From Tritrichomonas musculus (Eukaryota > Parabasalia > Tritrichomonadida > Tritrichomonadidae): 64,000 nucleotides of DNA. Under the pieces are notes generated by a model. That model did not search any database. It was given only the letters and a program-made list of their open reading frames with translations, and was not told the DNA's origin. The DNA lies in assembly GCA_039105265.1 (NCBI GenBank), contig JAPFFF010000065.1, positions 1 through 64,000 of the forward strand, given 5' to 3'. The translations under genes and the position numbers were made by a program. Positions 42,848 through 53,800 of this stretch are shown piece by piece (the first letter of the stretch is position 1; every line of letters begins with the position of its first letter).

Positions 42848-43330
42848 ATGACTGAAAGAATATCCAATTTCTTCAATAAGCTTAAACATAATAATGAGTC
42901 AGCAATTTCTATGCAACCTGAAGAACAAGCTAAATTTAATCAACAAGTATTTGGCTCTACAGAGTCTTGTTTATCACCTGATGCTAAAAGCGATTCATAT
43001 GAAAAATCTACGGAGTCACAAGTTTCATCAACTGATTCACCTAAAATAACAAAAAACAGAAATGAATACATGAAAGAGTATCGAAGGAAGAAGAAACAAG
43101 AATTTGACGAAAGAATGAATAAAGTTTCTCTTAATATTAACCAATCAACTAAATTATATAATGTTAAAGATATTAATGATATATTACTTAATTATGCAAA
43201 TACTTTTATAAAAATATGTTATAACTCTAATATAATGAATGCTGAGCTTAATGAGAAAATTCAGAATAACATTGATGATATATATAAACTTTCAATAATT
43301 TTACAAGATGCTGTTAAATCTATAATTTAA
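42848..43330 (+). CDS. Small basic coiled-coil-like protein of the polymerase element
   Basis: A 160-residue frame with a Ser/Thr-rich middle, a basic block (NEYMKEYRRKKKQEFDERM) resembling the basic region of a leucine-zipper protein, and a helical C-terminus. It might bind DNA. It is 138 bp downstream of the 93-residue frame on the same strand. Unrecognised family. Confidence 0.55.
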   Translation: MTERISNFFNKLKHNNESAISMQPEEQAKFNQQVFGSTESCLSPDAKSDSYEKSTESQVSSTDSPKITKNRNEYMKEYRRKKKQEFDERMNKVSLNINQSTKLYNVKDINDILLNYANTFIKICYNSNIMNAELNEKIQNNIDDIYKLSIILQDAVKSII

Positions 43331-43379
43331 ACAATATTTTCGGTCTACGGGAATTCCCATAGACCCAGAAATATACTCC

Positions 43380-43540
43380 AAAAGTCGGGAATTAATCGAA
43401 GATTAATCCATAGCGAAGCCGGAAAAGTAGGAGAATGAATAAATCTGAAAAATCGGGAATTAATTGAATATTAATTCACTGCAAAGCCGGGAAAGTTCCA
43501 ACTTTCGGGAAAATCGGAAAAGTTGGAAAAGTTGGGGAAA
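43380..43540. repeat. Short diverged direct repeats
   Basis: A motif GGGAATTAAT...ATTAAT...GCRAAGCCGG appears twice (about 43390 and 43465), followed by several GGAAAAGT-like units, in the gap between the convergent small ORFs and the polymerase gene. It may carry 3'-end signals for both. Confidence 0.55.
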
Positions 43541-43673
43541 TTCTATGAGTTCATTCAAATGATTCTATTCAATTACAAATTTTCCAAATTTTTCAGATTT
43601 TCCAGATTTTTAATGAAATTTAGGTCGTAGAATCTAAATATTTAATTAAAAATAAGTTATCTCTAAAGCACAT

Positions 43674-46600
43674 TTAAATAACGTAATAATCTTTTGCGGT
43701 TAATCCTTTGATAAATGGTAAGCAAGATTGATTTGGTAAAACAATCATTTTATTGTGAAATCCAGTTAAAGCATTCTTATTAATAGTAATCTTCGACATA
43801 ATATTGTTTTTAACTTGAAGATTAATGTTCTTACCAGATTTAATGGATTCATTCTCTAAAATATCTTTGTAATCATTTGAAGTTAGTTTATTAGTTTTCA
43901 ATGAGACACCTTTGATTTTGAGAGACTTAGTAACACCATCATTATTTGAACCCAAAGGGTCCTCAGGGTTGTTACAACCGTTCCAAATTGTATAGCATTT
44001 AGGACATAATGCAATTTGATTCATTCCATATTTCTCAACGCAACATCCCAGCAACTTCTTTTCGTCGCGAATCGAAGCGATTCGAGTCTCTATAGAGCCA
44101 TAAACAGATTTAAGTTTTGGGTCTGGCATGAATTTGTATATATTTTCATCATAGAACTTTCTATCTTTGATTATATAATCAAAAACTTGGTCAATTGGAG
44201 CATTCATGTCTCCAACAACCGCAAAATAAGCTGAATCAGTGTCAGCAGATGTTAAATGGAATTTATTAACATCTAAGCATTTGTACATAAATTTGTAAAT
44301 GAAAATTAAGTACCAGAATTTAGCATTATCTAATGTAAAGAAAGCTTCTTGTAAACACGTTTAACATCTAAAAGATTTCGGATTAGATTGAATCAAATAT
44401 GAATCATCAGCAATTTTACTTCCATTTATGTAAGTATCTAATATAATTGATTGATAAGCTTTATCTTTATCACAAATCTTTACTTTACTATACTTTTCAG
44501 TATTCATACCATCATATCCATACGAACCATTCATACTAATTTTATAAAATTTCTCATTTCCATTTTTAACTCCTGCAATTATATCTTGTCTTGCGTGCAT
44601 GAGTTCTTCAACAAATGGTTTAAATGCTGTATTAGCTTCATATTCAGATAAGTTTTGTATATCAACAATTTCTAGTCCTAAGTCGAGTAAGAACCATAAT
44701 AAATAGCAATTGAATGAAAAGAATAACCCCATTGTATCAAGAGCCATAGTTAATTTTCTATCAGTTTTATCAATAGAATTTATCTTATTCTTCTTCCCAT
44801 AGTTATACATGAATGAACCTATTGTTTCTTCATCATTTTTGATTTCAAAATTCCTGAAGACTGGTGGGAAATTAATTAAGTCATTTATCTTAGATTTAGG
44901 GCATTCTAATATAACTTTTGCCCTGAAGACACTTTTTGGTTTCTGTCCTTTCTTGAACATTTTAGCTTGTTCCTTTCCTTTAATAATCTTATCCATACAT
45001 ATTCTATAAACTTTATCATTTCGTACTCCATTGTCATTATAGCATTCATAACGTGCAATTAAAGAACCTGGCATATACATAATTCCACCGTGGTAGGGGT
45101 TAAATTCATGATAAGTTGAAGAGAATGAAGATGGATACAATGAATTGAAATCAACACCAACAACATGAGACATCACATTATCTGTATCATAAGAAATTAC
45201 TTTATTAGATTCGTCATTATACTTGAATCTATTAATTTTAGTAATTCCTCGTAAATTCAATCGATGCATAACCATTGATAATCCACCAGTAATCCCTTCA
45301 CGTAAATCATAATATTCTTTTTCATTAGTTAATGTTGTGGGTAATTGATTCAATTTACAGTATTTCTTTAATTGAATTCGTAAACGAGTAATCTTATCAT
45401 CTTTGTAACTTCTTAAACTATTGCATGAAGAGCATGCTAATTTACAATTACTTAATTCATGTCCTAAATCATTATTAATTCTATCAAGAGTTGGCTTATT
45501 AGAGTCTGTGAAATGCTCTCCGCAAAGATGGCATTTTCCTGTTTCTGGATTACCGTATAATTTCATAAATTCATCAAAATCATCGACATTGACACATTTC
45601 TCAAGATTTCTTTGTGGTAATTTAGGATTCTGCTTATCAAATTTCTCATCTTGAATATAATAACAATGACATTTATATTCCCACCACCTACGTGTTGGTT
45701 TGAAAGTATTGGAATGATTGGTAACATCATAATCAGCATTTGGATTGAAATCTTTGTAAGCCAAAGCATATTTGATACATGCAGCATTCTTTGAAAGTGA
45801 TAAATTAGATATCAAATCAACATTGAATTCAGCATTCAATTTAATCAAATTGTCAATGGGTTTAATCATCATCTCAACATCATTATCATTGTAACTCAAC
45901 AAATAATCCCATCTATTTTTGAATCGCTTCGTATCTTCTAAATAAGCTTCATATTCTTCACGAGAAATTAGATTCTTTTGAGTAAGAGATGAATAGAAAT
46001 CTTCATGTTTAAACGGTTCTGATTTAGATAGTACTTCATTGAAGTTATCACTATTAATTGCTTCATATGGAAAAACTCCTTTATTGCTATTATCTACACT
46101 GCCGCGAACGTTTCCGTTCGAGTCCAAAATAAATGTTTGGCCAAAATCTTTACCAAATTGTTTTAAAGTTCCACCAGCAACAAAAGCTTGTGCATCAATG
46201 AATCTCAGTTGTGTATTTGTTTTGCTTGATATCAAGATAAATTGTTTCAAAGATGTAGCAGTTCCAATCATTGAATTGTTGTTAACTCTCCAGTGAGAAT
46301 GATTGAAGAATTCTTTAAACAAATTTGAATCAAATCGTGATGAATTAAATCCAAATACAGTAACTGTTTTGATATCTTTAACAATTTCATTAATTTGTTC
46401 ATTTGATTCGATATGTAACATCTCTCTATAGGATTCGTATTTATCTTCAACAATTGTTTTGGATTGTTTAAACATAAAATCAATCCATTTTGGAATGAAA
46501 TTAGTGTCTCTTGCATCGAAATGCTTTGTATTTAAGCCTTTTAATGATTTAATACAACAGCTAACAGATAAAGGAATTAATCTTGAATTTATTGTTGTAG

Positions 46601-48335
46601 CTTTTGTAATAGATTCATTAACAATTTGTTCCATTGTTTCGAAATCATAGGTCATATATAATTGTTGTGGTTTGAATTCAAGATTATTAGCCAAACAGTA
46701 TTCATAAACAGGATTATCTAAAATATGAGGGCAATATGGTAAAGACACTTTCTCTGCTATGTAATTCTTCTTAAATTTCCCATCACATTTTTCAACATGT
46801 TGTTCCATTCTTTGTTTAGCATGTCTGTTTTCATTCCTGATTGCTAAAGACCGACATTTTGGACAAATCATGATATTTGTTAGTTTTTCAGCATCAAGTA
46901 TGTACATTATATGAATAACTCTTGCTTTAGAGAATAATAACGCACTATATGTTGTGAATGATTCATCAAAGAACCATTGCTCTGAAAGTCCATATGTTTT
47001 TGATTCTTTGAAGTATTCATAAATGTTTACATTAATCTTATGCTTTTTAGCTGATTCTTTCATTTCTTCAACTGAAGTTCCATTAAAGTTATCAATAATA
47101 TTCTTTGCTTCTTTAGTTAAATGTGTTGTATAAGGATGTCCATGTTCTTCACATAAAAGCATTTTTGCTTTAGATGTTCTATGAAATAGTTTGCGTTTCA
47201 AAAGAGTCTTATCTAAACAAATTGATAAGAAACGATACCAGCATAACTTATCATCCTCATTGTCTGCTATAATGAGTCTTGATTTAACAAATTCTTCTGG
47301 TAAGTGCTCAATCTTTCCTGTGACTTTGACTAGTCGTGAAACATTAAATGCAATCGATGAAACAATAGTTAATTTAACAGATGATTCACTTACATTGTAA
47401 TTATGCAAAACTGATTCAATATATAGCTTAACTCTTTCTAAATCTTGGGGTAATTGAATAATAATTGGAATGTTTCCAAGATATTCATTTCGACAAGTAT
47501 TTGAAAAATTGATTGTTCTTGCGTCATATTCATATCTAATGACATCACCATTATTACTATTAACTGGTAACTCGAATATTCCTGATAATTCAAAAGTTAA
47601 CTTAAATGGCTTTCTTTCTTGTTTGAATACAGTATTTGTGAGGTAATTGAATATGTCTTCTAATGTTGATATTCTATTTAAATAATATACAACAATTGGG
47701 TCATCTGTTTTTTGAACTTTAACGGTTTCTTCAGGATATTTCTTTCTATGATTTTGAAGCAAACGCAATGCCTGTTCTCTATCATGAGGTTCATTAACAA
47801 TTAAATATTCCTCATCTTTACTTTTAAAATCATGACCATATTGTTTAATAAATTCAATGTATTGTTCATTCTGTCCTTCAAATAATTTTTGTGCATATGG
47901 TTTTAAAGGTTTCATAATTTGGGGTGGTAGTGGCCTTAATAATGGAGGATTATTAATCAATTCATTAAGGAGTTGCTTATATTTTGAATTGTGTGGAATT
48001 ACATAATGTTTGATTAATGGTTGTGGTTGAATTTTGAATAAATCGCTAATTGCTTCATTTTCTTTGTATTCTGGGTTGTCAACATATCTTTTTAATGGTT
48101 TTGGTGGTGGTAATGATAATCCTTTAGCGAACCAATAAATGTTATCATAATTGTCTTCACCATCATATTTTGCATTTGACAAATATTCATTAATATAATC
48201 AATCAATTCATAGCGCAACATTACTTCATTGCTACCAACAGCTTTTAGCCACGTTTCTAACGAAGTGTGCTTCTTTTCAAAGATATTCAATAACTCAACT
48301 AATTTTGAAATCTCAGTATTTTCAAGATTTGACAT
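43674..48335 (-). pseudogene. Protein-primed-type family B DNA polymerase gene of the element, broken about once
   Basis: Motifs in order: a zinc-finger-like CPKC...H...C stretch, exonuclease motif YDFET, a second exonuclease-type motif (FGFNSSRFDSN), YNDND, then an HNH-like domain, and polymerase motifs DFNSLYPS, NGSYGYDG and DTDS. This is the DNA_pol_B_2 type used by Polintons, adenoviruses and linear plasmids to copy linear DNA from a terminal protein. The HNH-like part (CHLCGEHF ... LDRINNDLGH ... CSSCN) lies between the exonuclease and polymerase halves, which is uncommon. Good motif conservation suggests recent loss. Confidence 0.85.
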
Positions 48336-48366
48336 TTGATTGTGAGAAAAATTTCGATTTGTATTT

Positions 48367-48649
48367 ATTTTGATATTTCTTAAATTCAGTGACTAAACCA
48401 GAGGTTGAGCCAGATAAACAAAGTTCATTAGTGGGTCCAGTTCCTGTTTGCATCTATATATCAATACTTGAGTTTTTGGATAAATTATTAAGTTAATCGA
48501 AATTTATGAAAACGATAATTAAATAGATGAGAAATACTCATTCAATTGTGTCAAAAATGATGGTCAAAAATTGGTCAACTGACTGAGTTTTCAGGTCTGT
48601 GGGACAATGAAATTTATCTTGTACCCAGACGCGTCTCTATATCACTACT
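48367..48649 (-). repeat. Right terminal inverted repeat, 283 bp
   Basis: Reverse complement of the left terminus, ending ...TCACTACT. The polymerase gene start lies about 30 bp inside it, so the promoter is probably within the repeat. Confidence 0.95.
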
Positions 48650-49095
48650 TTAAAAAATAGTATTATCTTTATAATTGGTAGGGAACATAGCATAATATTT
48701 TAATATCCCACATAATATTTTTTAATAATAAAAATAAATTAATGGCATTAAAAAATTCAGGGCTGATTTTTTTTTTTTACTCTTAAAATATGCCATAATC
48801 TATCAAAAATATGAAACGATAAATAAAACTCAATTATATTCAAAATATATTATCCAAACCCATAAACTAATAAATCAATAATAATGTTATATACTTTTAC
48901 AATTTATATGAATTTACTTGCTAATAATCAAAAATCCAATATCATTTTGCTTATATATATATATATAAATCAAATGAAAGTTTTTTGATTGAATCAAATG
49001 AATAAAACATTAAAAGCAAAAAAGTGATCAATGAATCACAAAAGATAATATGATTAAAAAGTCTGATAAATTAAAAGCAAAAAAAAGCTCAATTT
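48650..49095. other. Intergenic, AT-rich
   Basis: It begins with the second TTAAA flanking the element. It is then A/T-rich with a short TA run near 48955. Nothing recognisable as a gene. Confidence 0.7.
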
Positions 49096-49518
49096 TTATA
49101 TCTGAATAACTCTGTTTGGCGTGTTTGCTGGCGGTTCTGTCCCAACAAAAACAAATGAAATATAATATCCTGCAATGCAGAATGAAGCACCGCCTCTGAT
49201 CGTTGTCTCAGCTGGTGTGCAAATATCGGAACCTGGTTCAGTGGTGAGGAGCTCGCCAAAATCGTTACTTCCGCACGCGAGGACCTTCCCTTCTGATGTC
49301 ATGAAAAGTGAATGATAAACGCCAGCTGAGGCTGAAATGATTTTGTGTTTCAGTCCTGAAATTTCTGTGAATTCGCTGTCTGATGATCGTCCTCCCAGTC
49401 CCAGACAGCCACATAAATCTGATCCGCGGACAAAGACTCGCCCATCTTTACAAACTGCCAGACAGTGACCAGATATGCCTGACACTTCGATGATTTCTTT
49501 TCCTTCAAGTTCTTTCAT
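49096..49518 (-). pseudogene. RCC1-repeat protein, C-terminal fragment
   Basis: 140 codons from an ATG with RCC1-type blades: GHCLAVCKDGRVFVRGSD, GVYHSLFMTSEGKVLACGSN and a third partial blade, ending with GTEPPANTPNRV before the stop. Full RCC1 propellers need seven blades, and trichomonad RCC1-BTB proteins are several hundred residues. An in-frame stop lies a few codons upstream, so this looks like a truncated remnant rather than a complete gene. It abuts, head to head, a plus-strand scrap starting at 49521. Confidence 0.65.
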
Positions 49519-49520
49519 AG

Positions 49521-49865
49521 AGTGAGAAGCCAGTCAGCATCGCCTGCTGCAGAGAATTCGTCATTGCATCTGGCTCGAGTGGTCGAGTCTTCTGTGCAAA
49601 TGTTCCATGTTTTAGTGAAGATTATGATAATTGTGAAACTAGTATTTTTGATCCATTTTTTATTATTTCTCAATCTGGATCTTTTATTTATAATATTATT
49701 AATCCAAGCAATAATGAATCGTTTACTTTTTTTAACAACTATGGATACTTTTTAAAATTTTCTCTCAGAAAGCCATTAAATATTAAAGGTATTGAATTAT
49801 TTTATAAAGGAGAGTTTTCAATTGATTTTGAAATTTCTGTTGATAATGAATTAAGAACCAAGTAA
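49521..49865 (+). pseudogene. Plus-strand relic, RCC1-like start then unknown
   Basis: The frame is open for 114 codons without an initiating Met. It starts with an RCC1-blade-like segment (CCREFVIASGSSGRVF) and continues with IISQSGSFIYNII and similar beta-type sequence. Base composition and flow are coding-like. It and the minus-strand RCC1 fragment diverge from almost the same base, as if two gene pieces were joined by an inversion. Confidence 0.45.
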
Positions 49866-50340
49866 AGAAGGTTGATTCGATCCCTAAATATCCTCATTAT
49901 GTCGTTAACAAATCCAGCTAAAACATACAAGTATTTAATATGCTTTATGAATGGAATCAATGAAAAGAAATTGCACAATTGCATGCATTTGTCTTTTAGG
50001 AATGTCCATTTCAGTGTTAGAACAAAGAAGTCGTTCAATGAAATATGTTTTAACATTTTTATTCTTTGCAATGATAACGGTTTTTGTAACTGTTGGATCT
50101 TTTTTATCTTCACGAATATAGTAAGGCAAGCAGTTTTAAATAGCATCTTTTAATTGATTGTCTTTAAACAAACTTGTGAATTTTTTGTTAGCAAATGGGG
50201 AGCCCTTTGTTTCTGAATCGACAAATCACTTCCAAAAATATTTAGTAACTCGATCGTTGTCACTCCATGGATTAATTATTCGCTGTAAAATCGTAAATTC
50301 AGTCTGAATGGTAATTCAATAAATAATTAGTTTTACCATC
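49866..50340 (-). pseudogene. Coding relic of unknown family
   Basis: The minus strand shows interrupted coding-like text, for example VVKTYFIERLL-type and QMHAIVQFLFIDSIHKAY stretches with charged segments. I cannot name the family; a transposon or a host gene are both possible. It is clearly not intact. Confidence 0.35.
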
Positions 50341-50548
50341 TTCATTTTTAAAATCATTAAAGGAACCATTGATTGAAAGATGCCTGAATTTTATTGAGAT
50401 ATAATAATTTTTGGTTCATTTTAAATGTAGTTATAAATAATTATATGTATATACAGAGAGTATTGCACAGTTTTTCAATTTTTAGTTATTGCTTTCATTA
50501 GTCGTTATCATTAAAAAAAAAAAAAAATAAAAATAAAAATAAAAAAAT

Positions 50549-50615
50549 GCATCGCCCGGGAATCGGACCCGGACCACCTTGGCAAGGTGAAATTCTACCA
50601 TTAGACCAGCGATGC
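50549..50615 (-). tRNA. tRNA-Gly(GCC), variant with shortened variable loop
   Basis: The minus strand reads GCATCGCTGG...GGGCGATGC. The acceptor stem pairs 7/7, the anticodon stem is TCACC/GGTGG with loop TTGCCAA (anticodon GCC), and the T arm is CCGGG-TCCGATT-CCCGG. The gene is 67 nt. Only one base separates the anticodon and T stems, three fewer than in the sister copy at 60140. That variable loop is too short for a standard fold, so this copy may be non-functional. No intron, no encoded CCA. Confidence 0.85.
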
Positions 50616-50817
50616 TCATATTATTAGAAATTATAATATTTGTTTATTATTATTAAATAAAAATTTCTAAGTTTTTTTAGTTAAATGATATGAAGATCAT
50701 TGTGGAAAGTGCAAAAGATTTGTTATTAATTATATTTACATAGTGTGTGATGAAATACGAGCTTTTTTTTGGCCTATGTTTAAAAATAATTAAAAATATT
50801 ATAGATGTTCACTTTTA

Positions 50818-53800
50818 TCAAAAAGAATCTTTTTCTAAATGTGTTTGATCAATTTTGATTATATCATTGATTTCTGCGTAAATCAAATCATTTTCAACAA
50901 ACTTCATAAGATATTCGAATTTATCTGTATAACGAACACTTCTCATTTGTTTTAATTGATTTTGATAATTTAAGAAATCACAATTAGAATTAAAAATAGT
51001 ATTTGCTTCATTAATTATATTTGAGCATGATGATTCATCACAAATACTTAAGATAAGTTTCACTTTATTATATTTTTTCTTCTTCATTAAATTCATACCA
51101 TTTTCTATCGATTTCTCATAATAAATATTTTCTTTGACTGATCTCTTCAATATTTTCAGTTCATTATTATGATCTAGAATTTTCTGTTGTTCACTTTCTG
51201 TATCAATCCAAAGAATAAAATAATTCGTTCTCATAATCGTGAATGATGAAATTGGAATGATTTGATATTTGTCAGAAAAAACAAATTCATTCGCAACAAC
51301 CATGCTTTGTTCTCTTTCATTTTCTTCAATTTTATGAAAGTTTTCTTTATCTCCAACGAGAACTTTATAAATACCATAATTATCAAATAAAACTTGAGGT
51401 ATCTCTAAATCTTTATCTAAATAGTAATCAGATCCTTTTATAAATGGATCAGTAATGCATAATTTGCTGTTGTAGATAGCTCTACAACAAAATACTGATG
51501 CTTTGTCACCACATTCTAAATAATTCTTGCCACCATTTGAATACATTGAGGCATAGAACATGTTGTCTGTCGCATAAATTCCTTTCCCAAAATATCCTGG
51601 ATCATTACTTGGCGTATAACCCTCTTCATAAGGTGTTTTAAAGTTTTCTGAAACAATACTTGGATGATTCTTAAGATTTGAACCATGATAAAGGAAGCAT
51701 TCAACGCATCCTTCATTTGCATCTTGAAATTGTTGTTTAATATCATTATACTCTTTGAAATATCTGTTTGCAATAATTGTTTCTCCAGTAATGATAAATT
51801 CAATGCTGTTATCTTTGATTTCTTTAAGAACTTCTTCTTCTGCTGATCGATATAGTGCAATATTTTCATCTTTGAAAAAATAATCATATTTTTCATCTAG
51901 ATTTTGATTCTTAAATCTTTTGTTAACTTTGTCCCTAATTGTTTCAAACCCAATCTCTTTAAGAATATCAATGTTTTGCATAATATTGTGCGAATGTTCT
52001 TTAAAGAATTCTTTAAAGTCTTTTTCATTTGGAATTTTAATTTTAACGTTTTCAAAGTTTCCAACAATAAATTCACCCATCGCCGTTTTCAGTTTTTCCA
52101 CCGATTCTTTAAATTCATCTTCAATTTCTTCATATAAGCCTGAACCAATAAATGCAATCGTTAAAAATGTGCTTCCTCGTTCAATCCATATAATGAACAT
52201 TTGAGATGGAAGCTTTTCAATGATTCGTTTGAAATCTAACTCTTCTGGTGATTCGTTGAAATGAATTGTAACTGTTGGGAAGAAATATTGATAATTTTTG
52301 TTTAAATGATATGAATTTGCAATCATTTCATCTGTTATGAAAATATCTTCTGGTCGGCATTTCTCATTTGGATAATCAAAATTGAATGGATTAAATGTTT
52401 CTTCAAGTAATTTATCACAATATTCATTGATGAAATTTCGTGGTAATGTTTTATTCTTTTGACAATTATCATAATCTTCACGACAAAAGTACATCCCTTT
52501 CATTACACAAACAACATTTTCATTGTTTTGGAATATTTTTTGACAAATTGCACATTTCACACAATTTTCATTGGTTGTATTTCTATTAGAGTTGTCATTA
52601 TTATTTTCATTGTCAATTTCATTCTTTGAAGGTTGATATTTAAAATCAATGTGAGAATCATATGTTTCTAAGTGATCAATTTGTTCAAGTGTTAAATTAA
52701 TAGGTTTGCCAGTGATTTTACAAATAGGATGAATATTAGATGCAACTAGTTGTTTAAGTTCTTTCCTTTCATAAATAATACCTGATGGGATCTTAACTCG
52801 ATCTTCAATTATTTTTTTATCTTCTGGATCAAATTTAAGTTCAAAATTAGGATCAATTTCTTTGTTTATATAAGAACCTCCAATAAATTCTTCATATGTA
52901 TCTTTACCAACTCGTTTCACTGATTCTTCAACAATTGTTTCATATTCTTTTTCATCTTCATTAAAATATAATTCATATGCTTCAAGTTGTATTGGTGAAT
53001 CTAGACTTGGAAAAAGAAAAAGTTGTTTCAATTCTTGAATCATGTTTATAACTCTCGTTGACGTATCATATCCTTTGTCAAGAATATTTAAGCAAACACG
53101 TCCATCTGTAGAAATATTCATGTGAAATGGAATTGAAATAAAACGGAATGTTGGAGGTTCAGCAGGATACAAATCTGGAAAAGTGACTACAAGAAAGAAC
53201 CACTTGCCTAGATAAGGTTTCCATTCTGGTGATTTGATGAATACTTCCCAAATGTCGATATTGGATTCTAATGGTAAAACGATCACATCAGGATCATAAT
53301 ATTCGTTGTCTTTTTCCATTACTCGAGCAACATAACGCAATTCTTGAAGAATTCTCTTCCTTCTTGAAGAAGAAATGTTCTCTTTTTGATTCAAGAAGCA
53401 TGCACATTCTGGTGTCACTAATTTTGGCATCATCTGAATTTTATTTGTTAAAATGCTTAAACAAAAATTGTCATATTCAACTGATTCAACAGATTTCTGA
53501 TAAATTTTTTCGGCTACCTTTTCAATTCGAAGATTTTGTAGTTGAATTTTTTTATCACCTGGAATGTTTGGTTTATTTGATTTCTGTCTATCGTTGATGT
53601 TAATGAAGGCATCTTCATTAATAAGATGAAGTCCCTTAATTGCATCCTCCACTTGAAATGAAACTCCACCTGTTAAATGTGACAAGGATGCCAATTGTTT
53701 GACTTTTTCTTCTTTGTTGAAAATGATACTGTCAACGACAACACGATTCTGGAAACACTTCCTTATAATATCAAGATATGATGAATTAGTCGAATTCAAT

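Larger units (their letters stand above)
42103..48649. mobile_element. 6.5-kb Polinton-like element with protein-primed-type DNA polymerase (recent fossil)
   Basis: Identical 283-bp inverted repeats bound the element. It begins AG and ends CT and is flanked on both sides by TTAAA, a likely 5-bp target duplication (Polintons typically duplicate 6 bp). Inside are two small plus-strand frames and one long minus-strand polymerase gene. I see no capsid, integrase or protease gene, so it is far shorter than the 15-20 kb Mavericks known from trichomonads. Identical termini indicate a recent insertion. The ends look whole; the polymerase gene appears broken about once. Linear-plasmid-like or Polinton-derived origins are both possible. 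Confidence 0.75.
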
